The position numbers and the translations under genes were made by a program. Below are positions 16,990 to 26,064 of a stretch of DNA of 64,000 nt, piece by piece. The stretch comes from Hymenobacter lucidus (lineage in GTDB: Bacteria; Bacteroidota; Bacteroidia; Cytophagales; Hymenobacteraceae). Position 1 is the first letter of the stretch. Each line of letters opens with the position of its first letter. Below the pieces are notes generated by a model, which ran no database searches, was not told where the DNA came from, and saw only the letters and a program-made list of their open reading frames with translations. The stretch covers positions 558,001-622,000 of the forward strand of contig NZ_JAJADR010000001.1 of the NCBI RefSeq assembly GCF_020447265.1, written 5' to 3'.

Positions 16990-18267
16990 TTATTGCTTTT
17001 CGAAGCGCTGACGGATGGTTTGCTTGCCGTCGGACAGCGTCATCTGGTACAGGCCTTTGGGGAGTCGACCTACCGATACCTGACCCTGACCATTGTAGCT
17101 GGCCTGCTTCATTTCGTAGCCGCGTAGGTCATATACTTTTACTTCCCAACCGTTAGTAGCCGTCGTTTGTGGCAGGCTCACATTCAGCAGCGAAGTGGCA
17201 GGGTTAGGATAGAGGGCCGCCTCCGAAGCTGCCCCCAAAGTGCTGGCCGCAACCAGGCGGGGAGCGGTGCCGCCGAGGGAGGAAATGAGCGAGGCGCGCG
17301 TGCCACCCGAGGTGAACAAGGCATCCATGCGGGCCGACTGACCGCCGGTGAACATGTACATGCAGGCATCATAAGTGTAGTCCATGTAGTTCATTGACAT
17401 GTCACCCTGGTTGCCGCAGGTTACGTGGGGGAAGGTTGGGCAGCCGCCATTGCTGGTTTGCTGGGTTGGCGTATCCGATACCAGGTCATTGCCGCAGCTG
17501 GCATCACCCCAGATGTGGCGCAGGTTCAGCCAGTGGCCTACTTCGTGGGTAGCCGTGCGGCCTTTGTTGTAGTTGCTGGCCGTGCCGCCGGGTACCGACG
17601 AATACAGGCAAACTACGCCATCGGTAGCCGCGGCACCGCCGGGAAACTGGGCGTAGCCCAGCAGGCCCTGGCCCAGGTTGCAAAGCCACAGGTTCAGGTA
17701 CTGGCTGGCGGGCCAGGCATTGCTGCCACCTTTGCTCGAGTATTTCACAAAATCATTGCTGCTGAACGAGCGGGTCTTGGTCGACACTCGAACGATGCCC
17801 GTGGTAGCTGCGCCGGTGGGGCTGCGCTTAGCCAGTACAAACCGCACGTTGGTACCAGCGGCCACGCCGGCAAAAGCTGCCGGAACCAGGTTGGCATCGG
17901 CGTTGGCCTTGGCAAAGTCATCGTTTAATACCTTGATCTGGGCATTGATCTGGGCATCGGTTACGTTTTGGGCAGCCGTGTTGTATACCACGTGTACTAC
18001 CACCGGAATGGTTACAATGGCGTTTGTCCGTTTGGCGGTAGGGTTAGCCAGCACTTGGGCCGTGTGCTTCTCCACATCGGCCATGCGCTGGGCCAGGCTC
18101 GGGTCGGCGGCCATCTGGGCCGCCAGGGCTTCCATAGTAGCACACTCACGCGTGGTTGCGGCGAGCGGCGAGTGGTCAATGGCTATCATGCGCTGGTCCT
18201 GCGCCTGGGCTGAGAAAGAAGCTAAGCCCAGGCAAGCCAGAGCAACGGCGTAAAAGTTTTTTTTCAT
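16990..18267 (-). CDS. Secreted M43 zinc metalloprotease with T9SS sorting domain
   Basis: 425 residues and a close paralog of the gene at 14921-16651. It shares [23 protein letters not shown] as signal peptide, the propeptide-like [14 protein letters not shown] block, the zinc site [14 protein letters not shown] near residue 240, and the Met-turn region SMNYMDYTYDACMYMF. It passes straight from the catalytic domain into the T9SS sorting domain (ALYPNPATSLLNV, LPKGLYQMTL), with no GEVED domain in between. It is expected to be an extracellular protease of the metzincin group. The pair probably arose by tandem duplication followed by gain or loss of the GEVED module. Confidence 0.95.
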   Translation of the reverse strand: MKKNFYAVALACLGLASFSAQAQDQRMIAIDHSPLAATTRECATMEALAAQMAADPSLAQRMADVEKHTAQVLANPTAKRTNAIVTIPVVVHVVYNTAAQNVTDAQINAQIKVLNDDFAKANADANLVPAAFAGVAAGTNVRFVLAKRSPTGAATTGIVRVSTKTRSFSSNDFVKYSSKGGSNAWPASQYLNLWLCNLGQGLLGYAQFPGGAAATDGVVCLYSSVPGGTASNYNKGRTATHEVGHWLNLRHIWGDASCGNDLVSDTPTQQTSNGGCPTFPHVTCGNQGDMSMNYMDYTYDACMYMFTGGQSARMDALFTSGGTRASLISSLGGTAPRLVAASTLGAASEAALYPNPATSLLNVSLPQTTATNGWEVKVYDLRGYEMKQASYNGQGQVSVGRLPKGLYQMTLSDGKQTIRQRFEKQ

Positions 18268-18316
18268 GGGGGAGAGGTTGATTGGGTTTGGATTGTGGAA
18301 AAGAGAATCGAGGATT

Positions 18317-18346
18317 CCAAGCTATTGAAATTATTATGTAATGCAA
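18317..18346 (-). promoter_or_regulatory. Candidate promoter of the second M43 protease gene
   Basis: Minus strand TTG (18344-18346), exactly 19 bp, then TAGCTTGG (18317-18324). This is one base off the Bacteroidota TTTG-N19-TAnnTTTG pattern and gives a leader of about 45 nt. The element and leader are conserved upstream of the tandem paralog. Confidence 0.5.
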
Positions 18347-18585
18347 TGCTGCATGGCTGTAAATTTATATTATAGTTAATTCAATATATTGGTTGAAATA
18401 ATAACAAATGTTGAATTAAACGCCGTTTTGAGGGGGATTCAATATTAAACAAGGTGAAAAATAATTGAAAATAGTTTGTTAGCCATTCCGGTTTCGCTAT
18501 TCGAATATTGCTATTTGCTCCGAAAAGGATAAAAACGAGCAACCGCCTTATACTGCTACTGATTTAATATGGTTACACATAAAAA

Positions 18586-18612
18586 AACGCCCGAACGTAG
18601 CGTCCGGGCGTT
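18586..18612 (-). terminator. Terminator of hflX
   Basis: AACGCCCG-ACG pairs with CGT-CGGGCGTT (one mismatch), with A7 on the plus strand at 18581-18587 giving a U tract on the minus strand, 30 bp after the hflX stop. Confidence 0.8.
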
Positions 18613-18642
18613 GATCAGAAAAATGGTAGGCGCCAAGCGTGG

Positions 18643-19974
18643 CTATTCGGCCTCGTCGTAGGCTTGGGTGGGGTAGCGCTGGGCCTGTAGCGTGGCTACG
18701 TGACGCACCAGCAATGCCCGTAGCTCGTCGATATTCTGGCGCTCCTGGGCCGAAATAAAGATAACCGGGTCGTGCATCTTAGCCATGTAGGTGGCCTGCA
18801 TCTGCTCCAGCGTGAGGCGGGGCACGGCGTCCTCGTCGGGGTTCATTCCCTCAAAATCGGCGTGGTACTCGGTGCTTTCGTGGCTGTACTGGTCAATCTT
18901 GTTGAAAACCAGTAGCATGGGCTTATCGGCGGCGTCAATTTCCTTGAGCGTGTTGTTAACCACTTCAATCTGCTCCTCAAAGGAAGGGTGCGAAATATCC
19001 ACGACGTGCACCAGCAGATCGGCTTCCCGGATTTCGTCGAGCGTGCTTTTGAAGCTCTCAATGAGGCGGGTGGGCAGCTTGCGGATAAACCCAACGGTGT
19101 CGGAGAGCAGAAAGGGCACCGTATCGAGCACCACTTTGCGCACCGTGGAGTCGACGGTGGCGAAGAGCTTGTTCTCAGCAAACACGTCGGAGCGGCTCAG
19201 CAGGTTCATAATCGTGCTTTTGCCCACGTTGGTGTAGCCCACCAGGGCCACGCGCACCATGCCGCCGCGGGCCTTGCGCTGGGTAAAGCTCTGCTTGTCG
19301 AGGTCTTTGAGCTTTTCCTTGAGGAAGGCTATCCGGTCGCGCACCACACGCCGGTCGGTTTCGATTTCGGTTTCCCCCGGTCCGCGCTGGCTCACGCCAC
19401 CGCCGCGCTGCTTATCTAAGTGACTCCACAAACCCGTGAGGCGGGGCAGCAGGTACTGGTACTGGGCCAGCTCCACCTGGGCCCGGGCCGTGGCCGATTT
19501 GGCGCGGCGGGCAAAGATGTCGATGATGAGCAGGGAGCGGTCCACGATTTTGACCTGCAGCTCAGCTTCGAGGTTGCGCAGCTGGGAAGGCGAAAGGTCA
19601 TCGTCGAAAATGACCATGCTGGATTTGGTATGCTGCACGTAGGCCTTAATTTCGGCCAGCTTACCCTCGCCCACGAAGGTGCGGATATCGGGCCGGTCGA
19701 GGCGCTGCACGAAGCGTTTGGTGACTTCGGCCCCGGCGGTTTCGGCCAGGAATTCCAGCTCGTCGAGGTATTCGTTGGTTTGGGCTTCGGGTTGGCGCTT
19801 ATCGGGCACGGCCACCAGCACGGCGGTTTCCTGCTCGTTGGCCGTATCGTAAGTACCGTTGTCGTTGGCTTTGGCCAGAATGCGGCCGGCGCGGCCTTTT
19901 ACGCCATCGGTGGCCCCCACGTGGCGGGTGCTATTGCCGGGCTTGCGGCCTTTGGAGGCGGGTTTATTAGCCAT
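18643..19974 (-). CDS. hflX: GTPase HflX
   Basis: 443 residues. The HflX-specific N-terminal domain has RPDIRTFVGEGKLAEI and VIFDDDLSPSQLRNLE. A Gly-rich QRGGGVSQRGPGETEIETDRR linker leads to the Obg-like GTPase domain with P-loop GYTNVGKST (about 245), DTVGFIRKLP (G3) and NKID (G4). HflX binds ribosomes and rescues or splits stalled or inactive 70S particles after stress. The first 50 residues are low-complexity and basic, as in other Bacteroidota copies. It lies 68 bp downstream of a cytochrome c gene on the same strand. Confidence 0.97.
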   Translation of the reverse strand: MANKPASKGRKPGNSTRHVGATDGVKGRAGRILAKANDNGTYDTANEQETAVLVAVPDKRQPEAQTNEYLDELEFLAETAGAEVTKRFVQRLDRPDIRTFVGEGKLAEIKAYVQHTKSSMVIFDDDLSPSQLRNLEAELQVKIVDRSLLIIDIFARRAKSATARAQVELAQYQYLLPRLTGLWSHLDKQRGGGVSQRGPGETEIETDRRVVRDRIAFLKEKLKDLDKQSFTQRKARGGMVRVALVGYTNVGKSTIMNLLSRSDVFAENKLFATVDSTVRKVVLDTVPFLLSDTVGFIRKLPTRLIESFKSTLDEIREADLLVHVVDISHPSFEEQIEVVNNTLKEIDAADKPMLLVFNKIDQYSHESTEYHADFEGMNPDEDAVPRLTLEQMQATYMAKMHDPVIFISAQERQNIDELRALLVRHVATLQAQRYPTQAYDEAE

Positions 19975-20042
19975 AATTCAGAAAAGAGGCGGGTGGAAAT
20001 GAAAAGCCGGCGGGCCGGGTAGAAGAGCCCCGCAAACGAGGC

Positions 20043-20384
20043 TTATTTCAGCGTGAGAGAGTATTCCACGACCTGATAAATCTGCTCGTCCGTGAGCTGG
20101 GTTTTAAAGCCGGGCATCTTGCCCAGGCCCTGGGTTACCATATACACGCGGCCGGCCGTATTCAGGTTGCTTTTGGTCAGGTCGTGGGCGCCATTCAGGC
20201 CCTTCTTGCCGTCGGCGCCGTGGCATACGGCGCAGTTTTGCGTGTATAAGGCTTTCCCGGGCAAATCCAGGCTGGTGGCAGCGGCGGCGGTTTCGGTATT
20301 CTGCGCGGGGTCGGCGTGCTGGCAGGCGCCGGCCAGCACGAGCAGCGCGGCCGCCGGCAAAAGAAAAGAGGCAAAGCGAATCAT
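20043..20384 (-). CDS. Single-haem cytochrome c lipoprotein
   Basis: 113 residues. A lipoprotein signal ends in LVLAGAC (Cys21). The mature part is a small class I cytochrome c: CAVCHG (C51, C54, H55) binds haem covalently, and M90 in GKMPGF is the likely distal ligand. The C-terminal helix LTDEQIYQVVEYSLTL is typical. It should be anchored to a membrane on the periplasmic side and carry electrons in respiration. It is upstream of hflX on the same strand, and divergent from the glycosyltransferase gene across a 104-bp region holding the latter's promoter. Confidence 0.93.
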   Translation of the reverse strand: MIRFASFLLPAAALLVLAGACQHADPAQNTETAAAATSLDLPGKALYTQNCAVCHGADGKKGLNGAHDLTKSNLNTAGRVYMVTQGLGKMPGFKTQLTDEQIYQVVEYSLTLK

Positions 20385-20430
20385 AAGGACGAAGGTACGT
20401 AACCCAGAGAGGCAGTCCGCCGCTTATTTT

Positions 20431-20463
20431 TTGCAATTCCCGCTACCCGACCTACTACCTTTG
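20431..20463 (+). promoter_or_regulatory. Candidate promoter of the glycosyltransferase-rfbC pair
   Basis: TTTTTTG ending at 20433 and an exact Bacteroidota -7 box TACCTTTG (20456-20463), 22 bp apart, 25 bp before the ATG at 20489. Confidence 0.5.
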
Positions 20464-20488
20464 CGACCCTTAAACCTGAGTTTGGCCT

Positions 20489-21610
20489 ATGCGCGTTGCC
20501 ATTGTTATTAATACGTCCTGGAATATCTGGAACTTCCGGCGGAGCCTGGTTAAGGCCTTGCAGGCAGCCGGGCACGAAGTGTTGGCTATTGCCCCGCCCG
20601 ATGCCTATTCCGAGCGGCTCGAAACCGAGCTGGGCTGCCGCTACGTGCCGATTCTGATGGAAAACAAGGGCACCAACCCGCTCAAGGACGCCCAGCTCAC
20701 GCGCCGTTTCTACACCATTTACCGCCGCGAAAAGCCTGATGTGGTGCTCCAGTATACCATCAAGCCCAACATTTACGGCACGCTGGCCGCCAAGCTGGCC
20801 GGTATTCCGAGCGTGAATAACGTGTCGGGGTTGGGTACGGTATTTATCGTGCAGAATCTGGTGAGCAAGGTGGCGCTGGGCCTCTACCGTTTTGCCTTCC
20901 GCTTTCCGAAACGCGTGTTTTTTCAAAACGGCGACGACCGGCAGCTGTTTCTGCAGCACGGCTTGGTGCAGCCCGATATTACCGATCTGCTGCCCGGCTC
21001 CGGCGTAGATACGGCTCGGTTTCGGCCGGCCAAGGAGTTTGTACGCCACGAACCCTTCACCTTCCTGATGATTGCGCGGGTGCTCTACGAAAAAGGCGTG
21101 GAGGAATACTTCGAAGCCGCCCGTATCGTGCGCGAAGCCATGCCCGGCACTCGAGTACAGCTGCTGGGCGGCGTCGATGAGTCGGGCAATATCGGGGTGA
21201 AGCGCGCCGTGTTCGAGGAATGGCTCAAGGCCGGTAACATCGAGTACCTGGGCACTTCCGACAACGTGGCCGAGCACATTCACTTGGCCGATTGCGTAGT
21301 GCTGCCCTCGTACCGCGAAGGCACGCCCAAGACCCTGCTTGAAGCCGCCGCTATGGGTAAGCCCATCGTAACGACCGACGTGCCCGGCTGCCGCGAAACG
21401 GTGGTGGATGGCCACAACGGCCTGCTCTGCCAAGTGCGCGACGCGGCCGATCTGGCCGCCAAAATGCTGGCCGTGCAGCGCCTGCCCACCGCCGGACTCG
21501 AAGCCATGGGCAAGGCCGGCCGCCAGCTGGCCGAGCAGAAATTCGACGAGCAGATCGTGCTGGATAAGTACCTGCGCATTGTGGAAGCCGTGGGCCCGGC
21601 CGCACGCTAG
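20489..21610 (+). CDS. Glycosyltransferase family 4 protein
   Basis: 373 residues in two Rossmann-like halves (GT-B fold). The N-terminal half starts MRVAIVINTSWNIWNFRRSL and contains VNNVSGLGTVF. The C-terminal half has the donor-sugar site VLPSYREGTPKTLLEAAAMGKPIV (the E-x7-E motif of GT4) and TTDVPGCRETV. It resembles enzymes that extend capsule or O-antigen repeat units, such as N,N'-diacetylbacillosaminyl-type transferases, but the sugar cannot be read from sequence. It is followed after 66 bp by rfbC on the same strand, which suggests surface polysaccharide synthesis. Confidence 0.92.
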   Translation: MRVAIVINTSWNIWNFRRSLVKALQAAGHEVLAIAPPDAYSERLETELGCRYVPILMENKGTNPLKDAQLTRRFYTIYRREKPDVVLQYTIKPNIYGTLAAKLAGIPSVNNVSGLGTVFIVQNLVSKVALGLYRFAFRFPKRVFFQNGDDRQLFLQHGLVQPDITDLLPGSGVDTARFRPAKEFVRHEPFTFLMIARVLYEKGVEEYFEAARIVREAMPGTRVQLLGGVDESGNIGVKRAVFEEWLKAGNIEYLGTSDNVAEHIHLADCVVLPSYREGTPKTLLEAAAMGKPIVTTDVPGCRETVVDGHNGLLCQVRDAADLAAKMLAVQRLPTAGLEAMGKAGRQLAEQKFDEQIVLDKYLRIVEAVGPAAR

Positions 21611-21676
21611 CAGATTGTTTTAACCTGACCCTTAGTGCTCCGTACAAGGCACACTCTATACAACATCTCTCCCTAA

Positions 21677-22222
21677 ATGGAAATTAAGCACCACGCTCTG
21701 GCTGGCGTAATTGAGTTTACTCCTCGGGTATTTGGCGATGCCCGCGGCGCATTTTTTGAGTCGTTCAGTGCCCGTATTATGCAGGAAGCCGGGGCCGTCG
21801 GCGACTGGGTACAGGACAATCAGTCCAGCTCGAGCGTGGGCGTACTGCGCGGGCTGCACTTTCAGCGTCCACCCTACAGCCAGGCCAAGCTGGTGCGCGT
21901 AGCCACCGGCCGGGTGCTGGATGTGGTAGTGGATCTGCGCCGCTCTTCCCCCACCTACGGGCAGCACGTAGCAGTAGAACTCGATTCGCGGCGCTGCAAC
22001 ATGCTCTATGTGCCTACCGGCTTTGCCCACGGCTTCATGGCCCTGGAAGACAATACGCTATTTCTCTACAAGTGCACCGACTACTACAATCCCGGTTCGG
22101 AAGGTGGCCTGCGCTGGAATGACCCCACTCTGGGCATCGACTGGGGTATTGCCGAGCCGCTAGTATCAGACAAAGACCGGGTGCTGCCGCTATTGGCCGA
22201 CTTTGACACGCCGTTTGAATAG
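21677..22222 (+). CDS. rfbC: dTDP-4-dehydrorhamnose 3,5-epimerase
   Basis: 181 residues, the usual length. It epimerises C3 and C5 of dTDP-4-keto-6-deoxyglucose, the third step of dTDP-L-rhamnose synthesis. Family landmarks are present: RGAFFESFS, LRGLHFQRPPYSQAKLVRV with the catalytic His, VVVDLRRSSPTYG with the partner Asp, FAHGFMAL, and the Tyr of KCTDYYNPGSEGG. The other rml genes are not in the window. Neighbouring glycosyltransferase and murF fit a cell-envelope sugar region. Confidence 0.96.
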   Translation: MEIKHHALAGVIEFTPRVFGDARGAFFESFSARIMQEAGAVGDWVQDNQSSSSVGVLRGLHFQRPPYSQAKLVRVATGRVLDVVVDLRRSSPTYGQHVAVELDSRRCNMLYVPTGFAHGFMALEDNTLFLYKCTDYYNPGSEGGLRWNDPTLGIDWGIAEPLVSDKDRVLPLLADFDTPFE

Positions 22223-22244
22223 CCACTTTTGCTTTGGGTAAAAG

Positions 22245-22286
22245 ACAAAGAAGGCCGCCGGATTTTATTCCGGCGGCCTTCTTTGT
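22245..22286. terminator. Bidirectional terminator between rfbC and murF
   Basis: 18-bp perfect stem (22245-22262 with 22269-22286) with a 6-nt loop, A-rich on the left and T-containing on the right, between convergent genes. Confidence 0.75.
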
Positions 22287-22344
22287 GGCAGATCAAACAA
22301 GATGGCAGCCGAAGCATGACGTGCCTCCTGCTCAAAGCCATGCC

Positions 22345-23640
22345 TTACACCAACGGCAGCAGGGTTTCCAGGCCCATACCGCGGGAGCCTTTAATCAGGA
22401 TTTGCCGGCCCGTGAGCGGGTGCGCTTCCAACCATTGGGCCGCTTCGGCTTTGGTGGGGAAGTGACGAAATTCGGGGCGCAGAGCGGCGTGCTGCATATC
22501 GGGGCCCACCAGCAGCACAGTGCCAAACTCTTGGGTGGCCAGCAGCTCGCCCAGGGCGCGGTGCTCGGCGGTGCTTTCGGTGCCCAGTTCAAACATGTCG
22601 CCCAGAATAACCACCTTTTCGGGGGTGTCGGGCCGGGCGCCGAAGCTAGCCAGGGCCACGGCCATCGACGACGGGTTAGCGTTATAAGCGTCCAGAATTA
22701 CCTCGTTGCGGCCCGTCTGCACCAGCTGGGAACGGTTGTTGGTGGGCGCGTAGCCGGCCAGGGCGGCGGCTATGTCGGCCGCTGGTACCCCGAAATGCGC
22801 CCCCACGGCAGCGGCGGCGGCCAGGTTCAGGAAATTATAGCTACCCGTAATCTGGGCTTCTACCACCGTGCCATCGAAGAGGCGCAGCACCACGTTGGGC
22901 GCCGCTGCCAGCAGCTCGGCGGGATAGGTATCGGTAGTGCTGGGATAGGTGATGCGCTGCGGCACGGCGGCAGCCAGGGTCGGGAGCTGGGCATCGGCCG
23001 TATTCACGAAGGCCGTGCCGCCGGTAGCGGCCAGAAACCGCCACAGCTCACTTTTGCCCTTCGCAATGCCTTCCAGGCCGCCAAAGCCTTCCAGATGCGC
23101 CTTGCCAATGTTGGTAATAAGCCCGTGAGTGGGCTCGGCCAGCCGGCTCAGCAACTCGATTTCGCCCTGGTGGTTGGCTCCCATTTCTACGATGGCCAGC
23201 TCGTGCTGTCCTTCTCGGATGCTGAGCAGCGTGAGCGGCACGCCAATGTGGTTGTTGAGGTTGCCGCGCGTGTACTGCACAGCGTAGCGGCGGCTGAGTA
23301 CGGCGTGTACCAGTTCCTTGGTCGTGGTTTTGCCGTTGGAGCCCGTGATGCCGATAACCGGAATGGCCAGCTGCTGCCGGTGGTAATGGGCCAGCTCCTG
23401 CAGCGCCAGCAGTGGGTCGGGGGCGTAGGTGTAGTGGTCGGGGGCTGAGGCGGCCAGCTCGGCGTCGTCCACCACGGCGTAGCGCGCGCCTTTGGCCAGG
23501 GCCTGGGCGGCGAAGTCGCGGCCCCGGAACGAAGGACCGTTCAGGGCGAAGAATAAAGTGCCCGCCTGGTCCTGCCGCGAGTCGGTGCTGACGGCCGTGC
23601 AGTGCTGAAACCGGGCGTAAAGAACCACTATATCTTCCAT
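22345..23640 (-). CDS. murF: UDP-N-acetylmuramoyl-tripeptide--D-alanyl-D-alanine ligase
   Basis: 431 residues, standard for MurF. It adds the D-Ala-D-Ala dipeptide to the UDP-MurNAc-tripeptide in the cytoplasm, the last soluble step of the peptidoglycan precursor. The N-terminal uridine-binding domain has STDSRQDQAGTLFFAL. The ATP-binding Mur ligase core has GITGSNGKTTTKE (98-106), VEMGANHQGEI and GKAHLEGFGG. The C-terminal domain has LDAYNANPSSM and ILGDMFELG. It stands alone rather than in a mur operon. Confidence 0.97.
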   Translation of the reverse strand: MEDIVVLYARFQHCTAVSTDSRQDQAGTLFFALNGPSFRGRDFAAQALAKGARYAVVDDAELAASAPDHYTYAPDPLLALQELAHYHRQQLAIPVIGITGSNGKTTTKELVHAVLSRRYAVQYTRGNLNNHIGVPLTLLSIREGQHELAIVEMGANHQGEIELLSRLAEPTHGLITNIGKAHLEGFGGLEGIAKGKSELWRFLAATGGTAFVNTADAQLPTLAAAVPQRITYPSTTDTYPAELLAAAPNVVLRLFDGTVVEAQITGSYNFLNLAAAAAVGAHFGVPAADIAAALAGYAPTNNRSQLVQTGRNEVILDAYNANPSSMAVALASFGARPDTPEKVVILGDMFELGTESTAEHRALGELLATQEFGTVLLVGPDMQHAALRPEFRHFPTKAEAAQWLEAHPLTGRQILIKGSRGMGLETLLPLV

Positions 23641-23694
23641 ACTGTTTGTGCGTAACTTGGGGGGCTTTTGTTTTGCTCTAACGCTGTACTACTG

Positions 23695-25989
23695 ATGCGA
23701 CAACCGTTATTCTTCCTGCTTGTACTAGGTGCTTTTATTGGGTTGCCGCAGCGCGTTTCGGCCCAGACGCCCTTCGCGTTTGAATACCGGTCGGTGGCAA
23801 AAGTAGTACACGGCACCGACACGCTGCGCACGGCCTGGGTGGGCGGCCTCAACACGCCGCATTTCTCCAGCATCGACCTGAACGGCGATAACCAGCCCGA
23901 CCTCTACCTGTTCGACCGTCAGACGCGCCGCTCCTACACCTACCTGAACGCGGCCAACCCCAGCGGCGGCCGGATGTGGCAATATGCCCCCGATTACCAG
24001 TCGCTGTTCCCGGCCGACCTCTCCAACTGGGTGCAGCTGCGCGACTACGACTGCGACGGACGCCCCGACATCTTCACGATGGGCCCCATCAGCGGCAGTA
24101 TCAAGGTGTACCGCAACGTGGCAGGAGCCGGTGGTCGGCCAACGTTTCAGTTGGTCAGTGACGAGCTGAACTTCTTCGACCCCGGCCCCAATGGCGGTAT
24201 GACCAACATTAGCACCGGCGGCTACAACACCCCGGCCATCGAGGATATCAACGGCGACGGGCGGCTCGATATCGTGACCTTCAACTACATCAACAGCACC
24301 ACCGTCCATTCCTTTATCAACAGCAGCACCACGGCCTGCGGCGGGCTCGATTTTCGGCAGGACAGTCAGCGCTGGGGCGGCGTGAAAACCTGCTACACCA
24401 GTTGCTCGTCCTTCGTATTTGGTACCGAAGAGTGCCGTAGCAACAACGTGCTGAAGCCCAACCACACCAGCGGCAACAACCTACTGCCCATTGACTTGGA
24501 CGGCGACGGCGACAAAGACCTGCTGACGGCCCGCGACAACTGCGCCGAACTGGTGCGCCTCACCAACGCCGGCACGCTGGCGGCGGCCCGCTTTACTTCT
24601 GCGGGCCAAACGGCCAGTTTTCCGCCCACTACGCCGGTGCGCCTGCCCAACTTTCCGGCTCCGTATTCTCTGGATGTAACGTTCGATGGCCGGCCCGACC
24701 TGGTGGTGACCCCCAACGTATTCGACCACCTCGATACGATTGATACCCACCAGACGGTGTGGCTGTATGAGAATACCAGCGCCACGGCTGCGCCCAACTA
24801 CGCTTTCCGGCAAAACGACTTTCTGCAGCGCGACATGCTGGACGTGAGCGACAAAGCCGCCCCGGCTTTCGGCGACCTGACCGGCGACGGACTAAAGGAT
24901 ATGCTTATCGGGGGCGTGAGCCGAGCTACTACGGGGGGCTTTTACCGCGCCTCGCTGTGGCTGTACCAGAACGTGGGCACGGCTAGCAAGCCCGTGTATA
25001 AGCTCATTACCAACGACTACCTGGGGCTATCGGGCAAAAAGTACGGCTCGTTGCGCCCCGCGCTGGTCGATTTGAACCGCGACGGGGTGCTGGACTTAGC
25101 GTACTCGGCTTTTTCGCTGCGCAACAGCTCTTACAACTTCATTGCCTACGTGCTGAATACGGCCACCACTAGCCAGTCGGCCGCCTTCAATGTAGCTTCG
25201 CCCACGCTGCTGGAGAATATTCCGGGCCGGGTGTACGACACGCCCTGCTTCACCGATGTGGATGCGGACGGCTATGTGGATATGCTGCTGAGCACCAACA
25301 CCAACTCCAGCGACTTTCCCGGCCAGGCCCTGCGCTACTACCGCAACAACGGCAGCCAGCCCCTTAGCCGCGCCTTTGTGCTGGTCAACAACGACTTCGG
25401 GCGCATTCGCACGCCTACCGATGAGCGGCCCAACAACCTGGCGACCACCGTGGCCGACTTCGATGGCGACACCCGCCCCGATCTGGTAACGATTGATGAG
25501 CTGGGCGTACTGCACTTCTATGCCGATTACCGCAGCCAAAGCAGCATTTTCCTTGACCGCAGCGACGTGCTCTTCAACCCCACGCTGGCCCGTCTCGAAC
25601 CGCTGCAACTAGGCTCACGCATCGAAAACCTCTACACCCTGACGTCCAGTGACGTCAACAACGACGGTATTCCGGAGCTGTTTGTGGGCACCGAGGACGG
25701 GGGCGTGGTAGCCCTGGGGGGCCTGCGTCCAACGCTGGGTGCCAAAGCCGCGGCCCAGAAGCTGCCCTTGAGCGTGTATCCCAACCCGGCTACGACGACG
25801 GCCATCGTGGAAACGCCCCGGCCCACGCGCCTCGTAGTGCTCGACATGATGGGCCGCCGGGTCCGTGCCGAAGCTGCTCTGCGCCAGCGCCACACGCTCG
25901 ATCTGCAGAACCTAGCCGCTGGTGTGTACCTGGTGCGGGCCGAGGCCGCCAACGGCGAAACCGGCGTGCAGCGCCTGGTGGTGCAGTAG
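23695..25989 (+). CDS. Secreted FG-GAP/VCBS repeat protein with T9SS sorting domain
   Basis: 764 residues from ATG at 23695, which begins a clean signal peptide (MRQPLFFLLVLGAFIGLPQRVSAQ). The body consists of repeated calcium-binding-like loops of the D-x-N/D-x-D-G type (SIDLNGDNQPDLYL, DYDCDGRPDIFT, DINGDGRLDIVT, DLDGDGDKDLLT, DVDADGYVDMLL, DFDGDTRPDLVT, DVNNDGIPELFV). These FG-GAP or VCBS blades predict an integrin-like beta-propeller. It ends in a T9SS type A sorting domain ([24 protein letters not shown]). It is probably exported and surface attached or released, for adhesion or binding. Divergent from murF. Confidence 0.9.
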   Translation: MRQPLFFLLVLGAFIGLPQRVSAQTPFAFEYRSVAKVVHGTDTLRTAWVGGLNTPHFSSIDLNGDNQPDLYLFDRQTRRSYTYLNAANPSGGRMWQYAPDYQSLFPADLSNWVQLRDYDCDGRPDIFTMGPISGSIKVYRNVAGAGGRPTFQLVSDELNFFDPGPNGGMTNISTGGYNTPAIEDINGDGRLDIVTFNYINSTTVHSFINSSTTACGGLDFRQDSQRWGGVKTCYTSCSSFVFGTEECRSNNVLKPNHTSGNNLLPIDLDGDGDKDLLTARDNCAELVRLTNAGTLAAARFTSAGQTASFPPTTPVRLPNFPAPYSLDVTFDGRPDLVVTPNVFDHLDTIDTHQTVWLYENTSATAAPNYAFRQNDFLQRDMLDVSDKAAPAFGDLTGDGLKDMLIGGVSRATTGGFYRASLWLYQNVGTASKPVYKLITNDYLGLSGKKYGSLRPALVDLNRDGVLDLAYSAFSLRNSSYNFIAYVLNTATTSQSAAFNVASPTLLENIPGRVYDTPCFTDVDADGYVDMLLSTNTNSSDFPGQALRYYRNNGSQPLSRAFVLVNNDFGRIRTPTDERPNNLATTVADFDGDTRPDLVTIDELGVLHFYADYRSQSSIFLDRSDVLFNPTLARLEPLQLGSRIENLYTLTSSDVNNDGIPELFVGTEDGGVVALGGLRPTLGAKAAAQKLPLSVYPNPATTTAIVETPRPTRLVVLDMMGRRVRAEAALRQRHTLDLQNLAAGVYLVRAEAANGETGVQRLVVQ

Positions 25990-26007
25990 CTCCAGCCACC
26001 GCACCTG

Positions 26008-26052
26008 ACCACAAAAAAGCCTCCGGCGCACTGCCGGAGGCTTTTTTGTGGT
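26008..26052. terminator. Bidirectional terminator
   Basis: 20-bp perfect stem (26008-26027 with 26033-26052), A6 on the left arm and T6 on the right, between the FG-GAP gene and the omega-amidase gene. Confidence 0.9.
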
Positions 26053-26064
26053 TTAGACTCTATT

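Larger units (their letters stand above)
18268..18642. other. 375-bp AT-rich intergenic region
   Basis: It contains the candidate promoter of the M43 gene (18317-18346) and the hflX terminator (18586-18612). The stretch 18350-18580 is strongly AT-rich compared with the surrounding genome and holds no ORF. Confidence 0.6.
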
